Positions 1 to 10,987 of a stretch of 64,000 nt of DNA are shown one piece after another. Made by a program: the position numbers and the translations under genes. The DNA is taken from the NCBI GenBank assembly GCA_008360955.1, contig LUCM01006437.1:320397-384396 (forward strand), given 5' to 3'. The stretch comes from Fasciolopsis buskii. Taxonomy: Eukaryota; Platyhelminthes; Trematoda; Plagiorchiida; Fasciolidae. A model generated the notes under the pieces. That model was not told the origin of the DNA and searched no databases. It worked only from the letters and a program-made list of their open reading frames with translations. Position 1 is the stretch's first letter; the number at the start of each line of letters is the position of its first letter.

Positions 1-1
1 G

Positions 2-112
2 ACCCTCCCACAGCCTAGTAATTTCGTTATTTGGGAATCTTCGCTTGGTCATGATCTCATTCTTGAAGTTAATGCAGTTCTTCATGCATTCAATAAATTA
101 AAAAGATCAAAG
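2..112 (+). CDS. possible internal exon running in from the left edge
   Basis: Thirty-seven codons are open from position 2 to a donor-like AAAG|GTATAT (GT at 113-114). An optional acceptor CCACAG|CC ends at position 11. The peptide is protein-like, with a stretch reading WESSLGHDLILEVNAVLHAF, but I recognise no family. It ends in phase 0, whereas the next supported exon (538) needs two bases from its predecessor, so the two do not join directly in this form. It could belong to a different transcript or be chance: about one in ten 37-codon stretches is open at this base composition. Confidence 0.15.
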
Positions 113-537
113 GTATATACTTTGTGTTGACCTCAAAGTGACAGTTTACTGAAATACGTCAACAGCATCAAAGCCCAATCGCCTGTTCATTTTTTTCCAG
201 GGCCCAGTTCGTTTGCCCTGTGGATCAATGCGAAGTAACTAGTTAAACAACCAGTCTAGATGAGTGAATTCTGGGGTCGCAATTATAAGTAAACTTGAAT
301 TGATAATTACACTTATTAAAGGAATAAGAGAATTGCTTTATCCAAATTATCTATTCGGTTTTGGTAGTAACTGACCGTCTCTTGTCAAACATACTCAACT
401 AAGCTCCTTTACTTGTTTATCTCTGTTCATTTTAGCTGGCTTTTTACCAGTGATAGGTTATGCAAAGTTCTTTAGGTTTCCATACTATGTATCGGTTACT
501 TTTAGATTGGATTTTTTTGTTCCGTTTTTCTTCTCAG

Positions 538-1162
538 ACCGCCACCAGGAATGCATCCCGATCCGGTCTTTTTCTCACCCCGTGGAGACCCTCGTTTCAG
601 TAGTCCACGATTCCCACCCCCCTTCGAACCTCGTTCTTCTCCGTTCACAGCTGGTGGTCGACCTCAGTTTCCATGGTCACCGTCGATCAGTCCGTTTCCT
701 CCTCGATTTCCCAATTACCAAATGGGATCGTCTCGGGACTCCGGTTCTCGGGGTAGCAACCATAACTCACCACACACGAGCTGCTCTTACGATTCCCCGC
801 AATCAAGTTATGTGACTGGTTGTGAAACAGATAGTGGTTCATACACAAGTTTTCAGTCCGCCAGATCTAATCGGACGCCGAACAGAGGCCGAAGTGGAAC
901 CTATTCGGTTGAATCGCGTTGGAGACGAGGCGATCCAATCACACGAAGTCTTTCTGATCCATGGGCTGACCTGACCCCGATCGCCACACCGGAACCCGGT
1001 TGTCTTGTGGCAAATCCACTCGTACAGAGACACACAGTTCTGTTTGCACCACGGGAGCAGCAACAACAGACGCGGCGTCGAAAGGCCGATCGACAGGATG
1101 CTGTTGATCTTGAATCCGAGGATGATCTCCCGTCGCCGAAACGTCCGTCATTTGAGTCGTGA
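538..1162 (+). CDS. terminal exon of an MPLKIP/TTDN1-like Pro/Ser-rich protein
   Basis: This is the longest open frame of the window, about 208 codons from a splice acceptor (pyrimidine-rich tract ending TTCTCAG at 531-537) to TGA at 1160-1162. The first base completes a codon, then the frame reads PPPGMHPDPVFFSPRGDPRF. A methionine at 551 could instead be the start, with the intron in the 5' UTR. The first 80 residues are rich in Pro, Ser, Phe and Arg, the middle in Ser/Thr/Tyr. Around residue 140 is RSLSDPWADLTPI, followed by a Gln run, a basic stretch (TRRRKADRQ) and an acidic-basic tail. The SxxxDPWxxLxP pattern after a low-complexity Pro/Ser/Gly N-terminus resembles M-phase-specific PLK1-interacting protein (human SMLEDPWAGLEPV), a regulator linked to mitosis and non-photosensitive trichothiodystrophy. 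Beyond that motif the match is compositional, so the family call is tentative. That it is a real exon is more secure. Confidence 0.45.
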
Positions 1163-1551
1163 GAATCACATGCACATTTATGCTTCTTCCCCTCTAGTTT
1201 GGCTCCGTTCCTTTTTTTGATGTGAATCTCTATCTTTCATTCATGTGGCATTTTGGCCATTTTGTTTTCTTTTTGGTTTCATTCCAACTGTGACATTCTC
1301 GTACACTGTGTCACGCCCTTTGATCCTCGTCATGATACTTGCTGCATTAAAAATTGATGATGTTGTTGTTTTGGTACTCTTTTCTTCACCGAGAAGGCAG
1401 CGATAGTGATGATGATGACGATTCCCGTTTCTCTTATGAACACTCAATATTGATGTGTATACCACAGTGACCACTATGTATGATAGCGTGAACATTATTG
1501 TTCTTGTTCGAATCCATCTCTTTCTTAATTCCCACAGCAAATGAAAATAAA
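1163..1551 (+). other. 3' UTR of the Pro/Ser-rich gene with polyadenylation signal
   Basis: AT-rich non-coding sequence follows the stop at 1162. The first canonical AATAAA on this strand after the stop is at 1546-1551, within AATGAAAATAAACTTTG, so transcript 3' ends are expected shortly after 1560. This is inferred from the signal only. Confidence 0.35.
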
Positions 1552-4500
1552 CTTTGCTAGGTCGGATATACTACCGATCCTGTTACAAAAAACTGTAACC
1601 CATTTGGCAGTAGGACGATCTGAGGGTCTCTTCTTGTAGCATGTTTCATACATAAGTAAGTATAGTACGAACCTGAAGTTGCTTAGAACCACATGACCTC
1701 ACGGGAGGTTGATGATTGATTATTCGGTTCATGCACTCTTTGGATGGAGCTGGATGTTTCAGGTGTTCAATATGCCAGGGAGAGCATAGCGCCGTGTGCT
1801 TCACGCGCCACCCGCTGTTGGTTTAGGATCAGGGTTTAACCATTTTTCCTCAGACTGATTACGAGGGATCAGTCAATTCGGTGAGGTGTGTCGGGCATCC
1901 GTCCTTATCTTCGCACTATAGCGAAAGCACTACCACGAGAACTCACTGAGTAGGACCTCATCAGCATTGAAATGCAGTCATTTGGGAGTCTCAGAGTTCC
2001 AAACATGATTATAGTAACAGGTTTTGGCCTAGGAAGTATTTAACTGAATTGAAAAAAGTTATCATTCCACGTCATAAGTTTGAGGCCTGGAGAACGTTGT
2101 ATTCCCACTGCCTGTTCCATTTCTGACGAGACTACCGTTATAATCGATCGCACATGATGTTCATAAAGTTCATATTTGACTCTTACAACAGTTTAGATTA
2201 TTCACCGACCAGAGTTCCTCTCGGTCAGTTGGTGAAGCTTATCGTCAGTTCGTAACATCAGTTGTTACGTTCCATTCTAAGCTGAGACTCAATGTCGAAT
2301 ATGGATGGTGATCATTGATTTGACCAGTTTTTCCTGGCTTTATTCTCAATTCTTCTCTATTATTTTACACGTTTCTTGTCAGGCTATCCTAATAATTATC
2401 TCAGTCAGCACGTAGCGTGATTGCTACCACTTCCGTAGTTTTCTCTACCTGCACGCGGGAAAGATACCTGTAGAAGGAAAATCATTGCGTTATCACGAAA
2501 GTTCGTATTATCGGAAACTGGAAATTGCGTGTTCACACGTGCACAACCCATCGTATACGTTGGTGTGATTTGGCGAAGTCATCTGACTTGGTCAATAAAA
2601 TGACAAGCGTACGGAAAAGTGCAAGCTTCAAACGGTCGGATTGAGTCTAAAATTACATCCGTGAAAATTAGCACACGCTATGCGTTACCATCGATCGAAA
2701 GTGTGTCGATTCCCATTATAGTCTAACAGGAGTTTTACAGTTTTTCTGCTAAAATTGACTGTGGTATTCGCGTGTCAATTGTTTGCGAACTGTCTTAATC
2801 GTCGAATTCAAAGAATTCGCGATATCGGCCTCAAAATCAGTTTTTTTCGAGATCTGGTTCCTCTGACTCGGCCAGCAGCCCTGTTAATGACGAAAAGTAA
2901 CGCGAAACGAGTCAGAGTATCCTGGATGCCTTTGAATTTAACGTTATCGTACTAAATAAAACGGAGGTGTTTGGTCTTGTGGAATGTAAGTAGGATAGAA
3001 AGCTGACTAGACTGACACGGTCCCAAGTGTCTTTTTATGATTGTGATCGACGAACAAAAATAGACGGATCAGAAGCGTCGGGATCGTGACGGGAAAGATC
3101 ACTTTGGACGTATGCCAAAAGGAAACATTCACTGGTCAAAAATAACATTGTTTTAGAGTGATCTGAGTGCACAATAGAAGTGTCCGTCCACTTGATCAAA
3201 TAGACACTGAGAGAAGGGGTGAATTTTTATTAGTCTGCAAAATTCACATCAACTTGTCAGATGGCGGGTGATATACAACCAAAAGTAAAAACCTGTTGTT
3301 AAGAAAAAGCATTTGAAACTGTTTCAGTGATATGAATAACCAGTGAGCGATTCTTTGAACGATCAACGTTACGAAGGAGTGACACTCAGCCGATGGCAGG
3401 GGGCAACGATGTGGGCTTCAAGAAGAATTCACTACTAGTGGGTGTTTGAGAGGTTGAGGAAAATGTATGTCGGTAAATTTAGCTTCGCAAACATGGGATT
3501 CCAGTTCTCATCTAATGCGAAGTTCCTTTCCTATTAGGTCCAGGTAACCTCGAGAAATGATGTGGAAACACGCAAACGTTATACGGCTCAAAGTAAAAGG
3601 GGTGAGTAGTTCTGATGCTAATATGTCACAAACCATTCGGGACCACAAAGAATAATGAACGGTGACAAAACAGTGCGTCACCTGTATCGGCGTTTCTCTG
3701 TTCCGGTTAATACTCTTCAGTAGGCCGATCCTATCTCTAGATCGTTATTGGCCGTCCCCGCTATTCCAAATGAGAACATGCACAGTCCACCGGGAAACTG
3801 AGATTCTCATTTATTAATTAAACTCATCACATGTCTATAGGTTGCTTAGCTTGCATTATTGTGCTCGTGCGACTGCCATCATTTCATCGGTTGTCCGGGT
3901 CGCGTTTTGACTGGCCCATCTTGTTCGATGCATTTCACATGATACAGTTCATAGCGTTTTTTGTTCAATCCGGACCGCTCATCCTGATCGATTGGCCCAT
4001 TTCACGATATGGCCTTCTCTTGGCATATTTGCACTCTTGCTTTCCGATCAAGCCACTCTGTCGGCTATCCGCTGTTGGCCAATGGGATGACGCAGTCTTA
4101 CTGTGGTCTCGCGTTTTGCACTTGCTCGCTTTCTGGCAGTATTGAGCTACATCTATGTCCGTGCGTTGATCGTGATTTGTCCAGTACGGTCTAGCGTCGC
4201 GCAACCACCGATAACCATTGAAACAGCTCTATCAGACTCACGCCCAAAAGCCAAGTCGGCAATCATTCCCTCACATCATCTTCGTTCTGTTCTCCCAACC
4301 TCTGTTCCTATAAATGCTGTTGTTCTGGATGGACAGGGCTTTGGCCACAAGATTATTACACTGTTTGTATGGCCACCTCGTGCATGCTATCGCGATATTG
4401 CATTTATGGAGACTTGTGTTCACTGTCGTGAACCGACGTAAAACGAGAACAGCTTTGCCGTCCATGTTCAATGCTAGAGGAGAAGTGGGAAATGATTTAC

Positions 4501-6977
4501 ATGATCCGAAGGACGAGATGTCCGTGCTGAACCTAATTCCTAATTAATCAAGGAAAAATATCTTACAGGAAAGAATTTCAAAATCGGTCGAAGGCTCTGA
4601 ATGCGGTTCCCTCAATGATGCCAAAAGTTATTTACACTACACAGAATATCTGATATTTTGGGAATATTTGTTTCTCATTCTGATGGTAGGAACTGTTTTC
4701 CCCCTAAAAAAACCAACAACTTTTGTTCCGTTCAGACCGAAGGTCTACGGAGAATCGATGATAATCCCGTGGCTCCTGTGACTGTCGGTCCACTGCCTCG
4801 TTCCGTGTTAAATACGTGGTGCAAATAAGAACTCGAGATTGTAGTTTACAAATCTCACACCAAAACGTGCTTTTTGCGGGCCAACACATCATGTCCATTA
4901 GGGTTGTACGTTATTTCGGTGCATTTAAAAGATGGTAGAGTGGCCAAGAATTTATCAGTTCAAAATTTCAGCCTTTTTCCCACATACCAATTCTCAAGTA
5001 TCTTCGCTTTTTTCCAAGTCCTCGCTGACGGTCCGCATTGCGTGAACATACTTAGTCGCATTTGGTAAACAGAATTCGGTGCCAAGTTTATCTTTTTTGT
5101 TGGTACACTTACATGATAGCGTGCTTAAATTTTTCTTCTAAGCCTTTGGTCCATTTTTGAGATGATAGTCCATACTCTTCCGTGTAGTTGCACGTGAAGG
5201 CTTTAAATATCTTTGGTGTGTTGGATCCAGAATGTTGTTTTTCTACTACGTCCCGTTTGACCATATCGACTTTGGTGCCAGTGGAACTATCTCACTGAAC
5301 GTAGCCCAGTAATATTAAGGTATCGTCTCTTCTGAATTTGTGAATTTGGAGATTTCCTAGGATACATTCGGTCCCCGGAAATAACATGATCATTTTTATG
5401 GGCGCGCGGATTCGAGAAAAGATTGAGTGCAAACGTTTAAATCTTGTCTTCAAAGGAAGCTATAGTATTTCACCAAAAGTATTGAAAACAAGCTAATCCG
5501 CTTTTTGCTAGTCGGGTTCCCGTTGAGAATCATGATCATTCGGGTATCCAAGTACAAATCTTGTCTAATTGTTCTTTACTTGATTCAGCTTTCGTAATCA
5601 CTGGGAAATTTGTTGACTACTTTGAAAATTTCGCAAGTGGTTGTCGGATTTTTGAGCGCTACTATCCTGATAGTTTTGAAAGGTTGGGTTTCATTTTTAT
5701 TAATACCGGCTTTTAGTGACCATAAGATAGACAAAGTTTCAAATAATGCGTGGTCGAGAATTTTTATATCTATTTTTGGGAGTTGCATCTACATTCAGTC
5801 CGTTTTGTGTTCCTGTTCTATAGCACCGAAACGTGCCAGTATTGTTGTACCACTACGTAATGTCTAGTGTTGACACGTTGCAGTTCTGTGTTTGGAATGC
5901 AATCTTGGGACTCATGTTTGGTTGCATGTCGTCCATTTGTTGGGCATTGGATACCTGGCCCGATCATGTATTGGGATTTTACCCTTCCGTGCTTCATCCG
6001 AGGCCCCTCTGACGTTGAAGTCGTAATAGGTACCGCTGAGCATTTTTGGATGAATGTCGATCTGAACCGTTGCTGATGAATATTCTAGAAATAGCGAAAG
6101 CTTGTAAGATTGACGTTAGGTGTGTCCGTGCTTTTAAATATTGACAGTGTGAACGAATGCATAGCTGAAATCTCGACTTACTTTATTCATAAAACTCTGG
6201 TAAATGGTCATTTTGAATCTAAAGACGAAAAACATTCGGAGGAAGTCATAAAGAACAAATTCTGTTGTGATAATAGTACTCAAAACATCCCTCGTTTGAC
6301 CGGTTAGTCATATCATCCCTCTGGGCTTTTGCGGACTGGTGCGGAGCGAACCTGAGAATGCCGATCGGATATGTGACTCACTGAAGTATTTTTGAGTTAC
6401 TGAAGTTTTCAATAAAACATGGTGGGCATGTTCTGTTCAGTCTATGTTCAATTAATTTAGTTTTTACTAGTTTTGGTGACGGAGTGGCCAACAAGCAAAG
6501 GGCAGTAGCAAGACGGTGTCACGTAGATTTCACATGCAGATGTATCCCGAACAGCGTTAATTAGCTGTCTTGCATTCCTGTCCGTGTGTGTTGCTGGCAG
6601 TTCCAAACATTCTGTATCGATTCCGAGTTCAAGTTTATCTCGGTAAAAGCTTGATAATGTGTGATACATACGTATCTTCTTCGATGGTATATTGGATGCT
6701 TGTCCCGTATTTGAGTACTTGTTCTGCCGGTCGTTAATGCGCTGTTTCTGTGTGGTTGATTAGTTCTATTATGACGAGGATTTTGAACTAGTGGGCACTG
6801 AACGGTTGCTACTGTTCAGTTGTTGACAATACATTAGTTTATCACCGAATTGTTCACACTTGTAAATCAAGAATTGGGACTTTTATGGCTTGGATTTTCC
6901 GGCTTTTCGATGAGATTAAATGATTGACTCGTCACGCGATTTAGACACGATGCAACCCCGGGGTCTTAATTTATCAG
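1552..6977. other. non-coding stretch, nothing recognised
   Basis: There is no frame I can assign. The segment 1740-1990 is relatively GC-rich (it includes CCAGGGAGAGCATAGCG) and has the look of a dispersed-repeat fragment, but I see no second copy here. The 3.83-4.44 kb interval has several overlapping 80-110-codon frames on both strands, which is typical of locally higher GC rather than of a gene. I found no splice-bordered exon. Confidence 0.4.
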
Positions 6978-7909
6978 AGTAAATAAATACTTCCACTCCC
7001 ATTGTGTTCTCGGAGTTGGAAATAGTAACGGCTTAGCAAAGAGTTTCTGGACTGTCGAGTCTATTAGACTGCCAACTTGCAAAGTACTCGATTTATCCGG
7101 AGCAGTAGCAGCGCACTTGACTACTCCCTGTTTTGTGTCAAATGCAATATCAACAGCTACCTCTTTCTACTTTGGAGAATTCGTTGGAGGTACTTATCCA
7201 TCTCACTCGAGTGGGGGTCAGGAACTAGAAACGCGTAATTGTGAGCGGAAAATTATGTCCGCTAAGTTGTTCGGCCTGGCTATCACTGGCTTGCTAAACA
7301 CTAACACAGTCAGCCATTGGACTTCGCTCCCTACAGGCTGTCGTGGATTGTCAATTGTCAATAACCCTCGGAGGCGCAACTTGGATAGAATGCCTAGTGT
7401 GAGGTTTTTCCTCTCGTGTTCGATTCGTAGTAAGTAGGAAGGGACAGCTCTTTACTTCACGGTGAGTTTTCAATGACAATTCAGGTGTCCGTGCCGCGTG
7501 GTGAGTCATTCAACTGCCATAGTTAATCTTTTGCTGGTAATCTTGTGGGTTGCCGTGGAGATCTTTGAGACCTGCTTAATGTGAAATTTTACTTTGTTCA
7601 GTGTTCGAAAGCGTGGATGACTGTATTAGCGAGTTATACTGCTGGTCCCAGTCCTTCTTCATTACCCTTGAAACAGGAACTTACGGTATGGAAACCACTT
7701 TTTATCTTGACTTTACCATACCGGTAGTATTGGACGTGACCAATATAACTGATGTGTTGCACTTCAACATGCAAGGCAAATTGTGAGTAACTGATCGTTA
7801 TTTAATGGCGTAACACTAAGTAGAAAAATGTAAGTAACGCCATATAAGCAGCCGTTATACTGAATCTCTTGTTTCCACCAGGGTTCAATTCACTCGGACG
7901 TCAAGCTAA
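6978..7909 (+). CDS. hypothetical three-exon gene model, product unknown
   Basis: This is a low-confidence model built from splice signals. Exon 1 (6978-7429) follows TTTATCAG and ends at a perfect GTAAGT (7430-7435). Exon 2 (7602-7782) follows ACTTTGTTCAG and ends at a perfect GTGAGT (7783-7788). Exon 3 starts at 7882 after a pyrimidine tract (CTCTTGTTTCCACCAG) and reaches TAA at 7907-7909. The frames join without a stop at both junctions; the first makes an ATG codon. The predicted peptide is about 220 residues, Cys-containing, with no hydrophobic segment long enough for a confident membrane span. Exon 1 alone is 150 open codons, which is rare but not exceptional in 64 kb. I recognise no domain. 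A resemblance to integrin calf domains was considered and rejected. Confidence 0.15.
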
Positions 7910-10567
7910 CATTCAAGGGACATTTGGCCGAACGGAAAATAATCTACAATCAGTCCGACATGTGCGAAAGTGATGTAAGAGAACACAATATGCACCCCAT
8001 TTAGCTGTGCGTGGGTCGATCATTTGCGCAAGTCCAAACGCATGCCTGATTTGATCAAAATGTCGTCAAAACAATCGACACAGCCAAATACCACAGTAAC
8101 ATTAGCTTGCACCAACAATGCTCAGGTATTCGTTTTTAATTCACTGTGATGATGACCGAAGTATTTCCATACAACGGCTTATTCATATTCAAAAATTTTC
8201 TTCCGTATTGATATAGTTGTATAATTTTTGTGAAACAAATGTCTACTAAAGCGCGTTTGAGTAAACAAAGTGAAAACTCTAAATATCGCCGAGCTGATTG
8301 CTTCATTTCACTGCCGCGGTAAAATGGGCTTTCCCTCAGCCGTTGGCCATGAACATTTTATTGATCATTATGTACCGTTATCTCATTGGTGCAGTATACT
8401 CAATGTCAAGACAAATCCCATGATCACGGTGACCTCCGAACGAGTGATAGGCCAATATGAGCGTGGTTTAGACCAACTGGAACTTTAATCTTACGAAATT
8501 GTTACCCATGTGTTCAACTAACGCTCATTTGTGCGACAATCAGGGGGCACAAAGAGCCAAGCGTTATTCGTGATTAGCACCATCAAGATCTCAGAATGAC
8601 CTTTATTCATCCTTTTCAATTATAGCAGGGGATTCCCTGATTCTTATTAGATCCGCGTGATTCAAATTGCTCGAGGCTGAATATTTGGTGGATATGATCC
8701 TTCCTGAAAGAGCGTCTGATACCAACGGTTTTCCTCAAAGATCTAGGAACTTAGTCAACATTCTTCGTCAGCCAACAATATCGAATTTTGTTGATTGGAA
8801 GTCGCTGACGAATGTCGTTTGAAGGAAGCATGTATGCTGACGAAGGACAACCGGTGTCACAAAATGTTACTACCAATACACACTCGTAAATCCTTAGAGC
8901 GAAGCTTATGAATTGTAAGCACTGGTCACTTCGTGTACAGGGTCCTTTGTTGTCTCACCTAGTTGCTTGGTGATTTCTAAAACTTTCAGACAGTAATATA
9001 TATATGAGCAAGTTACTGGAAGTGATTATCACCTTGATTTGATGTCTTCATTCGCTTGACTGTTCTGAATCCCGTCGGTTAACTGACTGACTTCGTAGAC
9101 CACATTGTTCAGGTAGCTATAATTCTCCGTGATCCAGTTAGAATTCCACTCATTTTGCTTCATAACTAAAACATACAATGCAGAAGAACACGACGGCTGA
9201 TAACGTTCGTGACGTGTATTCGATAGCTGGTTTAACAAACCCACCTTACACGTACTGGACGTCTATAGCTTAGTCGTTTTATTGTATAATTTTATTCAAA
9301 GCTCAGAAATGAAGTCCGATTATATCGCTCAGCAGTTAAGCATAAATCAAAGTGGCAGTCTGAATAAATCCACTGGTAGTAGCATGGACTGATAGAAAAG
9401 GTCGATGAATTGCTGCAGACTAAGTTTCTAAACCAGTGATTTTGAATTCCTTGTGTTCCGGGTGTATTTTAAAAGGAAAGTTTTTCAGTGCTTAGTAAAA
9501 CTAGACAAGTAAGACCAGTCTGGATATGGTCGTAGAAGATGACGGAGTTTAAAATCGTACCGATTGTTCATGGGGTTTCATTATTTTATTCCTTTCCACT
9601 AATAGTACGTGTTGAATCTTCCGAGTCTGAGCATACCATTACATCTGCTGCATTCAAGCAACGATCGACATAATGAAACATGTGATCTATAACAGCAAAT
9701 AAACAATCAGATCAACTCCACATTCGGAATAACCGAGATCAGGATGATTATCAAGTTATCAACGGGTCAGTTTCACTTGTAGCTAAAAACCGCAATTCTA
9801 CTCTATCAAGTTAGAATAATCATCTCGTGTTATTGAATTTATACCCTACACAGGAAAGTAATTACTCTTGCACTGTTAAGACGTCCCAAACATGTCTATT
9901 TGAACTGCCATCGGCCGAAAAGAGTTGCCGCATTTTATTTCCACTCGCAAGACAATCGTTAAATATAAACAGCCATTCCAATATTGTGGTGTTTTATCCA
10001 TACTGTGCACAGATAATCGAATTCACGGCTAGCGGGAACAAAACTATTCGAACCTAAGACACGAGAGAGGCCACAGGGACCCAATTGATAGTATGTCTTA
10101 TTCTGGCTAATTTTCTACCCATATGTTACAGACGGTGCGAATCTCTTTTCCTTCAATGCCACAATCATAGAGTTTTTCTTTTCATATTTGTTTTGTTTTC
10201 ATGCTTGGGCATTTTTGACCAATGACCACTTAGGTGCCGATTTCCCTGTAGTTACTGTCTTCTATTGTCATTTATCCATGCACACATTACACTTCTTGTT
10301 TAGTCTTTTCTACATTCACTGTACTCAGAGTATTGTTTACGGTGCCATGGTCACGTGGTTTGGATGCAAAATATCCTTCAGTCAATTGGCTCGAGACACT
10401 GAACGATATGACGGTGAACCATGAGCCAGCGACGATCGTGTTATGATTTCTGTCATGTAACACTGACTGGAAAATGTACGTTTATGCAGTTAGACTACAT
10501 GTCATATTGACTGCTTCGGCATTCTTTTCTTTTTCCACCTTTTATGTTCATTTTTTTTCTGTTGCAG
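7910..10567. other. non-coding stretch, nothing recognised
   Basis: I see only short chance-sized frames and a small AT run (TATATATATG, 8996-9006). No repeat in it matches another part of the window. Confidence 0.4.
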
Positions 10568-10987
10568 TCAGCAGGACTCGGCCTACTGCTTAGCAATAAG
10601 CGAAGATGTCATGTTTCGATGGAAGTAGTACAGTCCGCTACCTATGTTTGTCGTTTTTCGTTACAAAAATTATTGAATGAAGCGTTTCGTATCGTTTACA
10701 CGTTAATACTATTATCATTTTCACTAATATTTTTTGGTATTGCTATGCTATATCCCGACCGGTCCGGAACGAGAGATAACGATACTGGTTCATTTTTTTT
10801 ACACGTATCACCTTTCGTCAAACTGCGTACGTTTATGGTTGCAACAATTCACTTTTTCCAGTTACACATTAGGTGCATGCTTGCTGAAATTCCGAAATGT
10901 GTTCACCATTTGTCTCTGTTCACCTGGTTCACATATGACGGGGTGACTTATCGATCCGCATTGTCATTGTGTCACTGCGTGCATTGA
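10568..10987 (+). CDS. possible terminal exon with a hydrophobic segment
   Basis: One hundred and thirty-nine codons run from a very strong acceptor (TTTTTTTTCTGTTGCAG, AG at 10566-10567) to TGA at 10985-10987. Around residues 50-65 there is a hydrophobic run (TLILLSFSLIFFGIAMLY) that could be a membrane span. The rest is Cys/His/Phe-rich without a recognisable domain. No upstream exon was identified. Support rests on the acceptor and frame length only, and roughly one random frame of this size is expected in the window, so it may be chance. Confidence 0.18.
   Translation, partial: SAGLGLLLSNKRRCHVSMEVVQSATYVCRFSLQKLLNEAFRIVYTLILLSFSLIFFGIAMLYPDRSGTRDNDTGSFFLHVSPFVKLRTFMVATIHFFQLHIRCMLAEIPKCVHHLSLFTWFTYDGVTYRSALSLCHCVH

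Noticed and set aside
7602..7782. Resemblance of this candidate exon to an integrin calf domain
   Set aside because: Based on a loose beta-strand pattern only, without conserved cysteine spacing; similar loose matches arise in known antisense frames.
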